The notes below the pieces were generated by a model that searched no databases, was not told the DNA's origin, and saw only the letters and a program-made list of their open reading frames with translations. Below are positions 29,629 through 41,179 of a stretch of 64,000 nt of DNA, piece after piece; position 1 is the stretch's first letter, and the number at the start of each line of letters is the position of its first letter. A program made the position numbers and the translations under genes. Origin of the DNA: Gracilaria gracilis (lineage: Eukaryota; Rhodophyta; Florideophyceae; Gracilariales; Gracilariaceae). The DNA lies in the NCBI GenBank assembly GCA_030374805.1, contig JARGSG010000237.1, positions 1 through 64,000 of the forward strand, read 5' to 3'.

Positions 29629-30212
29629 TTCGTTCGGTTCTCTTCAAACTTCAAGTCTGTCTGCTCCTTGAAGTCCTTCTCAAAAAATTCCAGCAACCCT
29701 TCCGTCACATCTTCATCCACGACCACGCCCCTCTCCTTCGCCTCTTCTGACATACCTTCGTCAGTTCCGAAGTGTTCCAAAACACAGAAACCCCTTTCCA
29801 TCAATTCCATTCTCTTCGTCGCAAAGTACTCTCGAGCGAGATCATCCCTCTACATCGCCGCCATCCAAAGAGCTTTTTCTTCCCCTCTCGGCTTTCTTTT
29901 CAACGGACGCTCCACCGCGAGAACTGGTTCTTTCGTAATACTCAGCTCCTCGTGCAAATTCCAGGCGGCATGAAAGTACACCTCGTGATGGACTGCTCTC
30001 AAATCAGCCACCCCCCAACACCCCGCCCTATGCTTCTTTCGCAAATGAATCATCTCCATCCACGGGTGGTGATGTTTCACTGTATTCCCCACTCCCGGCC
30101 ACCTACTCAGTATCGCATTAACGAGACTCGTCCATGACCTATCCGATCCACCAGCTCACTGACCTGCCTTATTCATCCCTTTCGGTGGTTTCTCGGGATT
30201 CTTATCTTCAAA

Positions 30213-31062
30213 TCAACCCATTGTTCTTTCCTCCACCTCTTCTTCCTCGTCCTGAAGGAACCTACTATCGTCCTCATTGTCACCACTTTCATCCTCGCCC
30301 GACGACGCCAAATTGATTTTCTGTTCTTTCAAGAACTTATCTAATGCTGGCTTCGTCATATTCCTGAATAAAGTAACAATCTCCATTAATATATCTGCAA
30401 TAGAGGTCGTCACGATGCTCTTATTCATCCTCTTTGGAGCAGGTTGGATTTCTACCTCATCCTCATCGTCAGTAAGATGAATTCACTTCTTCATCTTCTT
30501 CTTCTTCTTGCTCCTAGCCTTGCTACCCCAATCCTCTTTCAGCCGGCCTGGAGCAATCTTTTTCCGTGTGCTGGGCCTCAACCCTGATGGCTCTGCTTCA
30601 GGGTCTTCCCCCTGCATAGAAGCTTCCAACAACATGGGAGCTTCTTCTGCCTCATTAGGTGCTGCGGTTGACATACCATCACCTATACCCACGACTTCAA
30701 CCACCTCCTCCCCCCACCTCCTTCACCTCCTCTGAAGTTTGAAGCGATACTTTTAAAACTTCTTCAAGTTTGTTACCTGCGGTCTTCACCCTTAAAGACA
30801 CCATCCCGTCCCATAAACGCCTCGCACCGCCAAGTTCTATTTTTGCTGTCCGTATACCCAGATATTCCATCACAGACACATTATTTCCTCCTACGTTGAA
30901 TACTGTCTGCAATACTTCTTCAAAACTAATATTCTTCTTCTTCCCAGTGAGATTACATAGGTTATACATATCTACGGCATATTGAAAGAAGTGCTCCCTC
31001 ATGTCTTCAAAACGACCTGTTCTCGTAGAAGAAGACAACCTCAGTTCCACATGCCATTGCAT
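30213..31062 (-). pseudogene. Middle and basic-linker segments of the third copy
   Basis: Frames 31,062-30,697, 30,704-30,483 and 30,428-30,213 match the middle and basic/acidic linker segments of the other copies (QWHVELRLSSSTRTGRFEDM, RPSTRKKIAPGRL). At positions where the young copies carry TAG, this copy has ordinary sense codons, and vice versa at least once. Confidence 0.6.
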
Positions 31063-31170
31063 TCAACGCACGACAAATCGAAACTGCCCATCGGTGAGAC
31101 CCATCAGAAGGTTACTTGAGACATGCGTCAACGTCAGGGTTGGACCCTCCTTACAAACGTTCTCAAAGAA

Positions 31171-32150
31171 CTACAAAAGTTCCTCACATTCCACAAACTT
31201 CAGAGCCAATGTCGCGTAACGAGTCAAGTGACGCACGCTGTAGTCACCGATAGCCTCAATTCTCTTCAAAGCACCGGCTAACTGCTTCGAAGTAATGCTC
31301 TTCACATTCACATGTGACTCGTCCACGACGTTCTGCACAAAAGATACAGTGCTATGAATTTTGTCTGCAAACGACATCTTCAGCTCATTCAAACTCATCT
31401 CGTTCAAAAGATTGCCGAGTTCTAGTACTTCGTTCATTGTGATTGCCTTCCCATCCTTTCTTCCCCACAGCAAAACATCCAAAGAACGGACTATATCCAC
31501 CCACTTCCCGCCTTCCCCATGCAAGTCTTGTAGCACAAGAATTCGGTGATATACGTCTATGAGGGTAACGGGCACAACAATTCTCCGATCAACAACTATT
31601 TCATTCACATCGTACTCCCCTAGAGATGCCACAGCAACCGAACCTGCAGACTGAAGCCCCCCAAAGTTGCGACATTTCATCATCGTGGCCTCCTTGGGTC
31701 CCATATTCACACTTCGTACGGTCTTCTTCGGGATTTCAATCATCTCGATATCCATCGTCAACCTGCACTGAACATAGTCGGCGACGGAAATCTTCTTGAG
31801 AGACAGGGTGTTGTCCACCTTCTCCGACGGAACATTGTCTCCTTCATCGAACAAGTACTTCTCGGGGTCAGTAAGCGGAGCCCTACTCGTCTAAAACACC
31901 TCCATAATATCTTCGTCGGGGTACTCTATGATGCTGACGCTCGCTCCCACGGGCTTCTTCATCCCGTGAGAAGACTTTCCTGGAGTTTTGGAAGCTTCTT
32001 CAGCAGGTTTCTCGACCTCCAGAAAAACCACTTTCTCAGGCTCAGATGTAGAAGACTTGCCAGCCCCTGACTCTGGAGTAGGACTTTGCGGAATCTCAAT
32101 TCGGCCCACCATCGACGTATCCCGCGCATACAATTCATCTCAGAACAACA
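31171..32150 (-). pseudogene. ParB-like fragment of the third copy
   Basis: The main frame, 31,854-31,171, corresponds to the ParB-like C-terminal half. The signature position reads LIDVYHR here where the young copies have LIDGYHR, so the glycine is replaced. The upstream piece 32,133-31,891 matches the Ser/Pro linker. Truncated at about 32,150. Confidence 0.65.
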
Positions 32151-33430
32151 TGCTCCTTGACACTTGCCCTGCACTATCTTCACCCCACCACTTGCAAAGC
32201 TCCCACGCCCACGCGCCGCATCTCTTCCGCTGAGCCATGCCCGCATTGCGACACCGAACTTGCCACCCCCCAATACAACCCAGTGCACCTCTCGCCTCCG
32301 CCGCGACACCCCAAACCTAGCGCACCGCCTTCCATGCGCCAGACGCGCCCTCTCCGCTACCGCCTCTCACCTGCTTCGAGCAGCCGCTCTTCCGCCACAA
32401 TACTCCACCTTGTGCGCCTTGCCCATCTCTCGCAGCACCACATCGTTGCTGCGGTGCATCATTGCCGCTGATCGGCTGCAGTGTTCTCATCGACCCACAC
32501 CGCCCTTGCGGCACTGCGTTTTCCGTAACCCAGAGCATCGCCTAATCTTTCCTCCGCAACGGGCCTTCGATAGCACTCTATCTCGTGCGCTCTGTGGGAC
32601 CCATCTTCCATGCTACCTCATTGCCGCTGCGACAAAAAAACGGCTTACCCTAGCCGCGCCGACTCCAACCTACCTCAATCATTTCCATCTTCTGCAGTCT
32701 CAGCGCACTACTGCATAAATTCTCCTTGGCTCTGCTCTCGTTGAGCACGCAAACACTGTGCTTCACCCCGCAATCCTTGCACCTTCACTCCTCTGCAGTG
32801 GCGCCCCACACTATTGCATCGCTTCTGCTGCACCGCGACGCTTGAGCTCTTCAAGTCGCTTCTGATCTGTTGCAACGCACTCCGTACTCTAGGGAGGAGA
32901 AACTCTTCTACCGCGGCGCAGCAGCGCCGAGCCCTTATCCCAGCCCTGATTGGAAGTTTCCCGGCGGCAGCTACGAGATCTCGGCCTAACCACGTGATTG
33001 CGAGCAATTTGCCTTCAAGCGCCGCTCCTAGGCCGTCGCGGTGCTCAAGCCAAGGCACCATTGCTACACCGCTACTGCTTACAACGCTCCACAAAATCGC
33101 TTCGAAGCCATTGGGCAACTGCGAGCCACGCCACCGCGCCACAGCAGAATCTTTTTCGCCTTTATGAGGCCACAGCTCCAATGTCTTACCGCCGTGCCAC
33201 CTGGCAGCAAGTCAGGCACACCGAACAATTGTCAACAACAAAGGTCTGTGGCAGATCATGGTTTTCAGGAGTCCGTGAAGCCAAATTGTGAAACCGCATC
33301 CACTGTCAAGTGGCAACAAACAGCCCCAGAAGTGCCGCAGAGTAATATGAGGAATCAGGAACGGTTGCTACCACACCCACAGAAAAGAGGTAGCCGCGGC
33401 AAACATCCATAAAATGGCGTGATCTGGATA
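32151..33430. other. GC-rich spacer without recognisable gene
   Basis: The sequence is C-rich on the plus strand, with overlapping frames on both strands and no motif or domain that I recognise. The frames show biased low-complexity translation and are likely spurious. The left end of the Harbinger element should lie in or just after this stretch, but I found no matching terminal repeats. Confidence 0.45.
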
Positions 33431-33497
33431 CGCTGGGTGCTGTGATGGCAACAGTGAGGCTACCAGACGCCTCAATAAATGGTTCAAACAGAAGAGA

Positions 33498-34416
33498 GTG
33501 CATTGGCACTCGCAGTTGAAGCGTGAGTTTGATCAGTTGATGAGCGAGTTGACTGGGACATATCCAGAACTAGAAGAGAGGGAGAAAATTGATTTGTGGA
33601 GAGGCAGGTCGGCGGGTAGCGTGGCAGAGCAGGGCCAGAAGAGTTTGGCTGTTTTCCGAAAGTTGCGAGGGTGTTCGCGACTCGTCGAGACTCACCAGTT
33701 CACTGGTAATCTCTCGAATCGGATAAAATGCGATGCGCGGTAGGGCTCTACAATAACGTGATCAAGGTATCAAATTTCTATGATGTGCTTCGGAACCCCA
33801 ACTACATAATTGGGAAACGGTTTGTATGCCGAAGACATTCGAATGGCTGTGCAATAAGACCACCGAACTGGATCCAGTCCCAAGCGTAGACCCTGCAGCC
33901 GAGCAGTGTGACCCCATTATGTCCGAAGGGATGGAGGAAGCTGACGTTGGAGCTCAAGATTCCGGTGTCGGTACGGAAAGCCGTGGAAAGGCAGTAGATT
34001 TATCTGGGCAAGCGCCCACACGTAAACTGCCTATGGGGGTCAAGGTCGCAAAGAGCGCCAAGAAGGCAAAGAAAGAAGCAGCAAAGGAGGAGGATGAGCT
34101 GCAGTGTGCATTAGAGTCTTGGACAAAAGGGTCTGCCGACGCCAGTAGCGCTTCAAGTGAAGCAGCAAACTCACGAGCAGTTGCAAGTAAAGAGCAATCC
34201 GACCAGGATTATGGCAAAGAAGCCGATGAACTCGAAGCAGTGCGGGTACTGTTTAATGATGACGACGAAGAGAGCAAGCAGTACAGAAGAGCATTAAAGA
34301 AGAAAAGACTGCAAAAAATGCTTCAAGAACAACATGATGAGGATCAAGTTGCAAGAAGCACAGGAGTCTCAGCTGAAACCCGTGATCATGGGCTACAGCC
34401 GCCGTCATCTTCATGA
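33498..34416 (+). pseudogene. Harbinger ORF1, Myb/NAM-associated DNA-binding protein
   Basis: Upstream pieces (33,498-33,743, then VSNFYDVLRNPNYIIGKRF near 33,770) match the trihelix/Myb-like half of Harbinger ORF1 proteins. The frame 33,826-34,416 (196 codons) matches the C-terminal NAM-associated half with the hallmark LPMGVKVAKSAKKAKKEAA and a Lys-rich coiled tail. In PIF/Harbinger elements this protein helps the transposase enter the nucleus and bind DNA. At least one frameshift separates the two halves. Confidence 0.65.
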
Positions 34417-36132
34417 TCTTCTAGGTTTTCATCGAGATCCTCTTTCCCAACATTGGCCCATATTGAATCCGCCGAAGCATTAGTAAGTAGTTCATGGTCG
34501 CGTCCATCTTCGGTACTGTTAGTATGATTACGATAACAATCTGCACTTTCATATGTCCCAACTGGAGCTCCGAACGAACTCACAGGAACTACTGCAGCAT
34601 CAGGATCAATGCGGACAATGTTCACTGTTCCCATTGCCCCCTCATCTCTAGCCTCAACAATCATGTTGTGTAGTATTGCACACGCTCGCACAATGTATTG
34701 CATATCCTCTGTGTACCACAATCGAGATGGATTGGCCAGAATATGCCAACGAATAAACAGCACGGCATGTACACGTTCCACGGCCTTTCGAAAAGCCTCC
34801 TGCGCCTTTCCAAAAGTTTTTTACTTCTTCGTCGAGGGATAGGGTATTGTTTTCAAGAAGATTCGAAAAGAAGGATAGATGCCATCTGCAACCCAGTAAA
34901 ACCAATCAATCAAGTGCCCTCCTATATTAAACTCAGGTTTGTAGGGAGGCCAGGCCCCACTACGTACATCATTGAAAAGCAGTGAGCAGTCAACGATATT
35001 CAGGTCATTCATTGCACCTGGGAACCCAAACTGGAAATCCCAGATCCACAGTCTGTCATCGCTGTAGTGCAACGCCAGAGGCGGAAATACACCACGAAGA
35101 CGTCCGAGATCTTCCTCCGTAGGAGGGTAGTCAGCAGACAGAGCCTCTCTGGCAAAACACGACGAAGTCGGGTGTAAGCCGAGGCCAAGCCGTCACGAAG
35201 GGCATAGAGAGTTGAGCAAGGATCGGATTTGGCACCACGTGTGTGGGTGAACGGGTCCTCGAGAGAGGCACGAGTCCGCGGAAGTGGAAAGAGAGAAAAG
35301 GAATCCGCGAAAGCGGAGACGGAAAGAAGGAAAAGGAGAAAAGGGCAAAAAGGCTACGGTAAACAACGGGGTTATCCCTCTACAGGGTCGAACGCGACAC
35401 AAGCGGAAAACACTCCCACGAATGGGTCCTCTTAGGTGACGCAGGGAGGATACACTACCCCTAGGCAGCGGAGCCTCTCTTCTGGAAGGAGTCGATGACC
35501 GCCGAAGGCGAAGAAGTGTAGGGCCAACCCTGGTTGGGGGAACTTTACTGTGCACGGCGGAGAAGTTCGCCGCCGAGCTAAGTAATGAGCTCGCGCCAAC
35601 ACTAATTAAACTAACTAAATTAGGCCCACGCCCAGTGGTAATTACCCACGCGCCGTGGCGCCCGTTTCACGTGTATGTGGCCAACCTCCTGACTTATCCG
35701 TAATCCACGTGTCCTTCCCACTGCAGTGGTTATTACTATTCATATCCTCCTACTAGGGGCGATCGACTGACTCGTCGGAATATGACTAAGTCAAACGAAA
35801 CCTCATTCTGAGGGCGTTGCTCCACAATCGCAGAGAGTCTCCGAGCGCAATTGAGGACATCCTGATTTCCCAATATTGCGCCGTTGCTCTGCCACAGAGC
35901 CGCAGTGAAACTTCCAACCAGAGCAATAGAACGACCCTAATGCCCCCGGAAATCCAAGCCTTGCGTGCCTTTCCATTATTTTTTTTATATCGCTCAAGTT
36001 TGGACGCCTCAAGTACTCCTCACTGAATTTAGCGCACACCGCCCGAACAAAACGCTTGCGACACTCATGCACGGTAGATTCTGATAGTCTTGTATATTCA
36101 GATAAAGCATCTGCGCCAATTCCTAAAATCAA
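34386..36132 (-). pseudogene. PIF/Harbinger DDE transposase, split by an insertion
   Basis: The N-terminal half (36,132-35,830) has GIGADALSEYTRLSESTVHE, RFVRAVCAKFSEEYLRRPN and RLGFPGALGSFYC, where the last Cys-containing block is the first catalytic-Asp region with changes. The C-terminal half (35,057-34,386) has RLWIWDFQFGFPGAMNDLNI, the YWVADGIYPSF block and ACAILHNMIVE, all standard for the family. The LTR-like insertion (35,063-35,826) separates them exactly at the junction, and the 5-bp duplication accounts for the target. The segment between the ADGIYPSF and ILHNMIVE blocks also shows a frame change near 34,800. Confidence 0.8.
35063..35826 (+). mobile_element. Solo LTR-like insertion with 5-bp target duplication
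   Basis: The insertion starts TGTAGTGCAACGCC and ends GGCGTTGCTCCACA (TG...CA ends, 14-bp imperfect inverted termini). It is flanked by ATCGC at 35,058-35,062 and 35,827-35,831. This is the structure expected of a solo LTR from an LTR retrotransposon. It has no coding domain. It is a fossil inserted into the Harbinger transposase gene, so it is younger than that element. An older, longer relative is at 10,991-12,112. Confidence 0.75.
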
Positions 36133-36310
36133 TTGCCGAAGAGCAGCAACTAACGTTGATGAGTGGTTGCCGACTTTCGACCGCAGCAGTCTTTTCCTTC
36201 TACGAAGTAGTCGTCTACGTCAAGAACACCAGCGTAGACACGATTTCACACAGAGCGTAGCATGCGGAAAAGTCTTTCAAACTCTCGTTCCGTCAATACT
36301 GGGCCTGTAG

Positions 36311-37153
36311 ATGGGTTGAACGAGTCCTGTAGTCGAAATTATGCATTGTTTATGTGCTGTGCTGTGAAATGGCGTCCAACATCTCTGTTAGGCGCTTTGC
36401 CGGGTCATGGGCACCATTTTTTCTGAACGGCGTTATTTCTGTATGTTGTTGCGAGTCCAGAGAGACGCCAGAAGAAGTGTAGTGAATGATGCCACTATAT
36501 TCGCGAACGGCAGGTTGCCATCATCGGCGTTAGCGTTTATATGGCGAGCTGTTTTGCCAACCATTAGCGGGATCTTGACAAGGTAGAATCGCCGGTGGAT
36601 ATGACTTTGTCTTTGGCGGTATGCCGGTAAGCTGTTACAGTGACAGCCAATAAAAAACGCCTACGTTGGCCCGCTTTTTAGCGTTTTAACGTCATAGTGC
36701 GCACGGAGTGAAGAAGCCCTTATTGCCGCAAAAGATGCGGGCCTATACGAACAACTGTAAGAGTTCATCCCGTATTTAAGCCGCCATTGATGTAAAAAAG
36801 GTTAAGGGCACTTAAACTAAAGCGGGAAGACCAGTATTTATGTTTAAACTGTTTTCTTTTGAGTCCAGGACTAAGTCAAATTTTTATTTATTCGAAGAAC
36901 AAACAACACTCGTCTGATTTTATTTTAACTCAGGCTAAAGTATTGCACATCTCGGCAGATCTTGGCTAATATTCGAATGCTATAGTGAAGAAAATTTGTG
37001 TTTCTCTTCACAATTCCTCCCAACTATTTTATCATCACTATTTTATGTCATTCCGAACTTCTACCACGCAAAGAGCGTAGAAAGCTAACGTGATATCTTT
37101 CGTGGAAATATCAGTGATGGGTTATATTAGGTGGCCCCCGTATAGTCTAGCCT
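36311..37153. other. Spacer without recognisable gene
   Basis: An AT-rich stretch in its second half with no long frames. The right end of the Harbinger element probably lies at its beginning. Nothing else is recognised. Confidence 0.4.
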
Positions 37154-37404
37154 TTGAATTTAGTGATTAAGAGAGCACTCTGTGCTCTCTACACTCTATA
37201 TAAACTTTTAGCTGAGGAGGGTAGGGCTAACTGCTTGGTCCTCCGACGCGTCACTGGCATTCGCTCTAACAGCTTCGCAAAGCGACGAGACGGAAGCGAA
37301 AACTTAATGCGTTCAACGTCGGTCAGTGTATCAATAACGCTTACTGCAGCTGATATACAGCAACGACTATTCGGTCTGGTTTCCATAAAATCGGTATATG
37401 GGAT

Positions 37405-37875
37405 ATGAAGTTGCTGCGAACCAACATAGCTCTACAAGAAGAGTACATGCAAGGAATCAACGGGCAGAAAGTTAGTTTCATTACCATACGGACACTGCTA
37501 GCTCGAGTTGAGAAGAAACAACGTACCTTACTTCGTAATTTTTTTGTTGAAGAAGAGGGGCACATACAAATTAATAATGCCGCTGGTGCTCATTTGAAGT
37601 CAAAGGCAGTACTTGATACATTACTCTAACGTGCTGAAGCACGTAAAGCAAAGCAGAAGAAGTTGGAAGCGCTTTCTATTGCCGCCGCTTACAAAGAACC
37701 GAAGGCGAACATTCGCCGTTTGGTGCAGTTAGCACCGAAAGGAGGTATAAGACGTAAACGTCTTTTGGAGGCTCGCAAAGCCCGCAAAAAGCTGCAAAAG
37801 GCTAGAGCGCACTCCCTCATTGTTGGAGAGAGACAAGAGAACGAGGCGCAGGTGGAGATTGGTTTGAGTGTTTGA
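37405..37875 (+). pseudogene. Unrecognised ORF with basic helical C-terminus
   Basis: One frame from ATG 37,405 is interrupted only by TAA at 37,627-37,629. The first part reads like a small folded domain (VSFITIRTLLARVEKKQRTL). The second part is a Lys/Arg-rich helix (KRLLEARKARKKLQKARAHS). A preceding short ORF (37,154-37,408) overlaps its start by 4 bp. The composition suggests a nucleic-acid-binding protein of a mobile element, but no family is recognised. Confidence 0.3.
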
Positions 37876-39560
37876 AAGGCTCAAACGGTCAGGCGCGCGA
37901 CAACGCGCATATTTATTGCTGGTTTTGCAAAAAGTGGCTTTGAAAGCCAGAAAAGCAGGCTAATTGTTTGTTCTAGAACTTTTTCCGTAAACCAAATCTT
38001 CTTTGTTGGTTCCTGGATTTGAACGCGGGAGGGTTTTTTTTTGTCTCAGCGAGTTGGGAGCCAATTTGTCAGTCCATTGCAAAGATGGAACGTTTTTCGT
38101 GGTGCTGGCCCCCCAAAATTGGGCACCTTGCTGATTTAAGGTTTGGACAGCTACTGTTTGGCCATATCGTGTTCGCAACGTATCATAGGCGCTATTGCCT
38201 TTCGGCATCAACACACTGCTGATAATCTCGTTCTCTTGAATTATCTGGAGATGTACGACATCACGAAGAAGTGGAAACGAACTGCATTGTCCACGGCCTC
38301 CATCGCCGTGTTTGATTGCAAAGCCTCTCTATGAACACATATATTGGTAGTGCATGAGACAGACTTCAACTAATGTGGGGAGAGCTTGTTGTTGGTGTTT
38401 TCAACCCTCAAGGGTAGCGAAGAGATCTTGTTACGATTCTTCTTTTCAGAACTCAAATAATAACTCATAAGGTGGAGGGAAAAGAAGCGCTGCCCGTTTA
38501 AAAAGTGCCTCGCGACTGAACATAATTTGTAAGCGCACACCGTTGAAAGCGTTCGGATCTGATTTCGATGCTGGGAGCTCGCGATGTGGTCATCAAGGCC
38601 TTGCCCTTCAGCCCTTCAAGTCCACGGAATCACCGTAGTTCTAGGCTAACATTTGCAAATTGATTAAAATATAACAGCTTTCTTACCAATTTTGCTCACT
38701 TCTGTTTTTGTATCACGCTGGGGCCCGCCTAGCACCAGCGCGAGGCCACAAGGGCATCACGATGAGGTCCCGCTGGGTTTCAAATTCGTAACCAAGAAAC
38801 GGAGGAGTACGATCTGACATTCTATTCTACAGCAAGCCACTGGAGTTTTGTTGTAAAACCTCTGTGGGGCACGTGGAAAAGCAAGACGCAACCTATTTGT
38901 GTCATATCACATGTTGAAGGTACTACCTTCGGTAACAGTGTATCGAACAGTACAGCGACAACTCTCATACAAGCATAAACAACCTCCCGTGACGTACCCC
39001 TTGGAATGGCTCACACCGAATTTTCATCATCTGCACTTAAAGGATTCTACAATACCACCCACATCTTGTCCAAGCCCGGGATAGTCTCATGACGCACAGG
39101 TACCGTTGGTACCTTTCCTCAGTGCTCACTGAGGACTCCTCATGACTTCCATATTCGACTGATATCGGCCACGTCACAGAGCTCTAACGGGTCACGATGA
39201 GAACAAGAGCGTGAATTCTGATTGCGAACTGGGGTTTAGTATATTCCAATTGGACCAGTGAAACTTCGTTGCACTGGTTGGCGTGACTATCAGTCACACT
39301 ACTCTACTGTACCCATGACGTAAGATATGACAAGAACTAGAGCGGTTCTTCTCGTTCTTCGGGAAGGACTTGTCTCATAAACCTTTCTTCTACAGTCTGC
39401 GAAAGAGCTATAGATCCAAAACTGCCTGCCTCTCTCACCTGACTGCTAAGCGCCGCAGCTTGCTCTTTCGCGTGCGGCCCATAGCAGAAGGCCAAGTAAA
39501 ACATATAGACCAGGCAAGGCCACAAAAGTAAGCAGTAGATTGTCCTTTAATGCAATAAAA
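37876..39560. other. Spacer with small palindromes, no gene recognised
   Basis: Only short frames. Small inverted repeats occur at 39,099-39,115 (AGGTACC...GGTACCT) and just after it (CCTCAG...CTGAGG). They may belong to the end of the adjacent mariner-like element, but no matching opposite end was found. Confidence 0.35.
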
Positions 39561-39639
39561 CTACTACGAAACCCGTATAGATCCACGAAGTATTATATAG
39601 ACCAACCCCCAAGAAACGTCCGCAGACACAAACCAGTAG

Positions 39640-40600
39640 CTTGTAGTCGCCCTCTTTCCTTCTATCACAGCCACTAAACGCCTGGGCATCGAGTGATATA
39701 GATTCCTGATGTAATCGACCTGAAGTGTATACCAACAGTCAACCACCTTCTTCGCAAGGTCCTCGATGTTTGCAAATTGAATTCCGCCCTCATAAATACT
39801 CCTTGCCAAACGACCCCAATATTTTCAATCGGAGTAAGGTCTGAAGACTTTATCGGGCAATCCAGTACATCAATTTCTCGATCAGAAAGCCACTTCTTTG
39901 TATAATTTGACCGATGGGTTGGTGCTCCATCATGCATCAACGTCCATCTTTCACCGCAAGAATCAACCGCAAACGAAAGCAAGGTCCGTCCTAATACTTC
40001 ACAGTACTTAACTGAATCTTGGTTGCCTTGAACGCGGTCTATATCACTTATACTGTAGTAGGAAATAGCGGCCCAGATCATGATTGACGCACCACCCTGC
40101 TGCCTTTTAGAAAATATCTCCGGGGTTGTGCGCAAGTCATGCCAATATGAAGAAAGACCGTCGGGGCCATCGAGGTTGAACTTCTTCTCATTCGTGAAGA
40201 TGACACGCTTCCATTTACCAGCTACGAATTCCAGCTTACTGCGTGCCCATTTCAGTCGATTTTATTTGTGCGACTCGCTCATATAAGGGACTTAAAGGCA
40301 TCCTCTGGTAATGCAGTTGAGGTGTTGCCCACAGAATTTGTTGCATTCTGGAAACCGAGACTAGCAAATTATACGGCCTCTCTTTGTTTGTGGCGCTGCT
40401 TCGAGTTTTTGTAGTCTGCCTGATGATGGCTGTTACGGTAGTGTATGATAGGTTCACATTTCTGGGCTTAAATAGTTGCTGTTGGTGAGATTTGGGGTTG
40501 TTCAGGAACTTTTGGATGCAGCCACGGCTTCGTCTTAGTTCCTTTGCTATTGCCCTTTGAGAGAGGTCGTGGCTTTGGTGAGAAAAAATGAGTGTAGCTG
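39640..40600 (-). pseudogene. Tc1/mariner-type transposase
   Basis: The N-terminal piece (about 40,590-40,260) has the helix-turn-helix block LSQRAIAKELRRSRGCIQKFLNNP. The C-terminal part (40,135-39,674) has GGASIMIWAAISYYS, LMHDGAPTHRS (second catalytic-Asp block), CPIKSSDLTPIENIG (third block) and, in a shifted frame, ARSIYEGGIQF...SMPRRLVAVIEGK. These are the standard blocks of Tc1-like DDE transposases in correct order. The gene is broken between the two halves and again near 39,800. The SINE unit at 40,593-40,784 abuts its 5-prime end. Confidence 0.85.
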
Positions 40601-40784
40601 CTGTCAGGTGCAGCTGTCGGTCACAGAAAGTTACGATAACACCTCCGGCGGTGTGGCTTGGGGTCTCCACACCGTGAGCGGCCACAGCTCAATCGGTAAC
40701 CGCCTTGGTGTGCTTTTTGTGTGGGTCTGAAATTTATGGTTTGAACCCTGGCCCTGTCGTTTTTTCCCCCTGTTCACTACAATG
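40593..40784 (+). repeat. tRNA-derived SINE unit A
   Basis: A 192-bp unit that is repeated, diverged, at 40,818-41,011. It contains a tRNA-like region (40,676-40,762) with an A-box-like CAGCTCAATCGGTAACCGC and a B-box-like GGTTTGAACCC, plus the shared head TGTAGCTGCTGTCA and tail CCCCCTGTTCACTACAATGA. Confidence 0.75.
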
Positions 40785-40817
40785 ATCATTGGAGATGTCG
40801 ATGAATCATGGAGGGCA

Positions 40818-41011
40818 GTGTAGCTGCTGTCAACTGCAGCTGGCCGTCACAGAAGGTCACGATAACACCTACAGCGGTGTGGCCTGGGGTCACCACACCG
40901 TAAGCGGCCATAGCTCTATCGGTAACCGCCTTCGTGTGCTTTTTGTGTTGGTCCGGAGTTCTTGGTTCAAACCCCGGCCCTGCCGCTTTTCCCCCCTGTT
41001 CACTACAATGA
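40818..41011 (+). repeat. tRNA-derived SINE unit B
   Basis: A second unit in direct orientation 33 bp after unit A. Its tRNA-like part (40,902-40,988) is better preserved: AAGCGGC and GCCGCTT form a perfect 7-bp acceptor-stem pair, the A-box-like TAGCTCTATCGG is near the start and the B-box GGTTCAAACCC near the end, 87 nt in all. A tRNA-Ser/Leu-sized ancestor is possible. Confidence 0.8.
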
Positions 41012-41179
41012 GGCCTTTCTCGCGGTTTGTTAAAACAGGCCCACGAGGCATGGTTGATGGATGTTCTAGTTGAAAATTGGCACGTCGATGAGTCTCGTGC
41101 CTTTATATACGTACGCGGAGTTTGAATATTGGCGCGCTTTTGGGAGCAGAGTTCTGGTATAAAACATTTTCTGGCTTTA

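Larger units (their letters stand above)
29198..32150 (-). mobile_element. Third, older partial copy of the methyltransferase/dioxygenase element
   Basis: Minus-strand coding traces match, in order, the ParB-like, middle, basic-linker, His-rich and dioxygenase-like regions of the two large copies, at clearly lower identity. The copy starts inside the ParB-like gene (near its residue 160) and ends inside the dioxygenase-like gene, at the junction with the Plavaka-like element end. The methyltransferase arm and the hairpin core are absent. Its divergence makes it useful for judging which features of the young copies are ancestral. Confidence 0.85.
33430..36310. mobile_element. PIF/Harbinger DNA transposon, decayed
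   Basis: It has two genes arranged tail to tail, as is usual for the superfamily: a Myb/NAM-like ORF1 on the plus strand and a DDE transposase on the minus strand, with overlapping 3-prime ends at 34,386-34,416. The transposase gene is split by an LTR-like insertion. Terminal inverted repeats were not found, so the limits are approximate. Confidence 0.75.

Noticed and set aside
32164-33181. Overlapping 150-185-codon frames on both strands
   Set aside because: They show biased composition and no domain, and appear to be chance frames in a C-rich spacer.
38005-38110. tRNA-like B box on the minus strand
   Set aside because: Only the T-arm-like piece is present and no acceptor or D arm could be found at the right distance.
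40902-40988. Functional tRNA gene
   Set aside because: The acceptor-like stem and boxes are present, but the D and anticodon regions do not fold properly, and the unit is embedded in a duplicated 192-bp repeat, so a SINE is the better reading.
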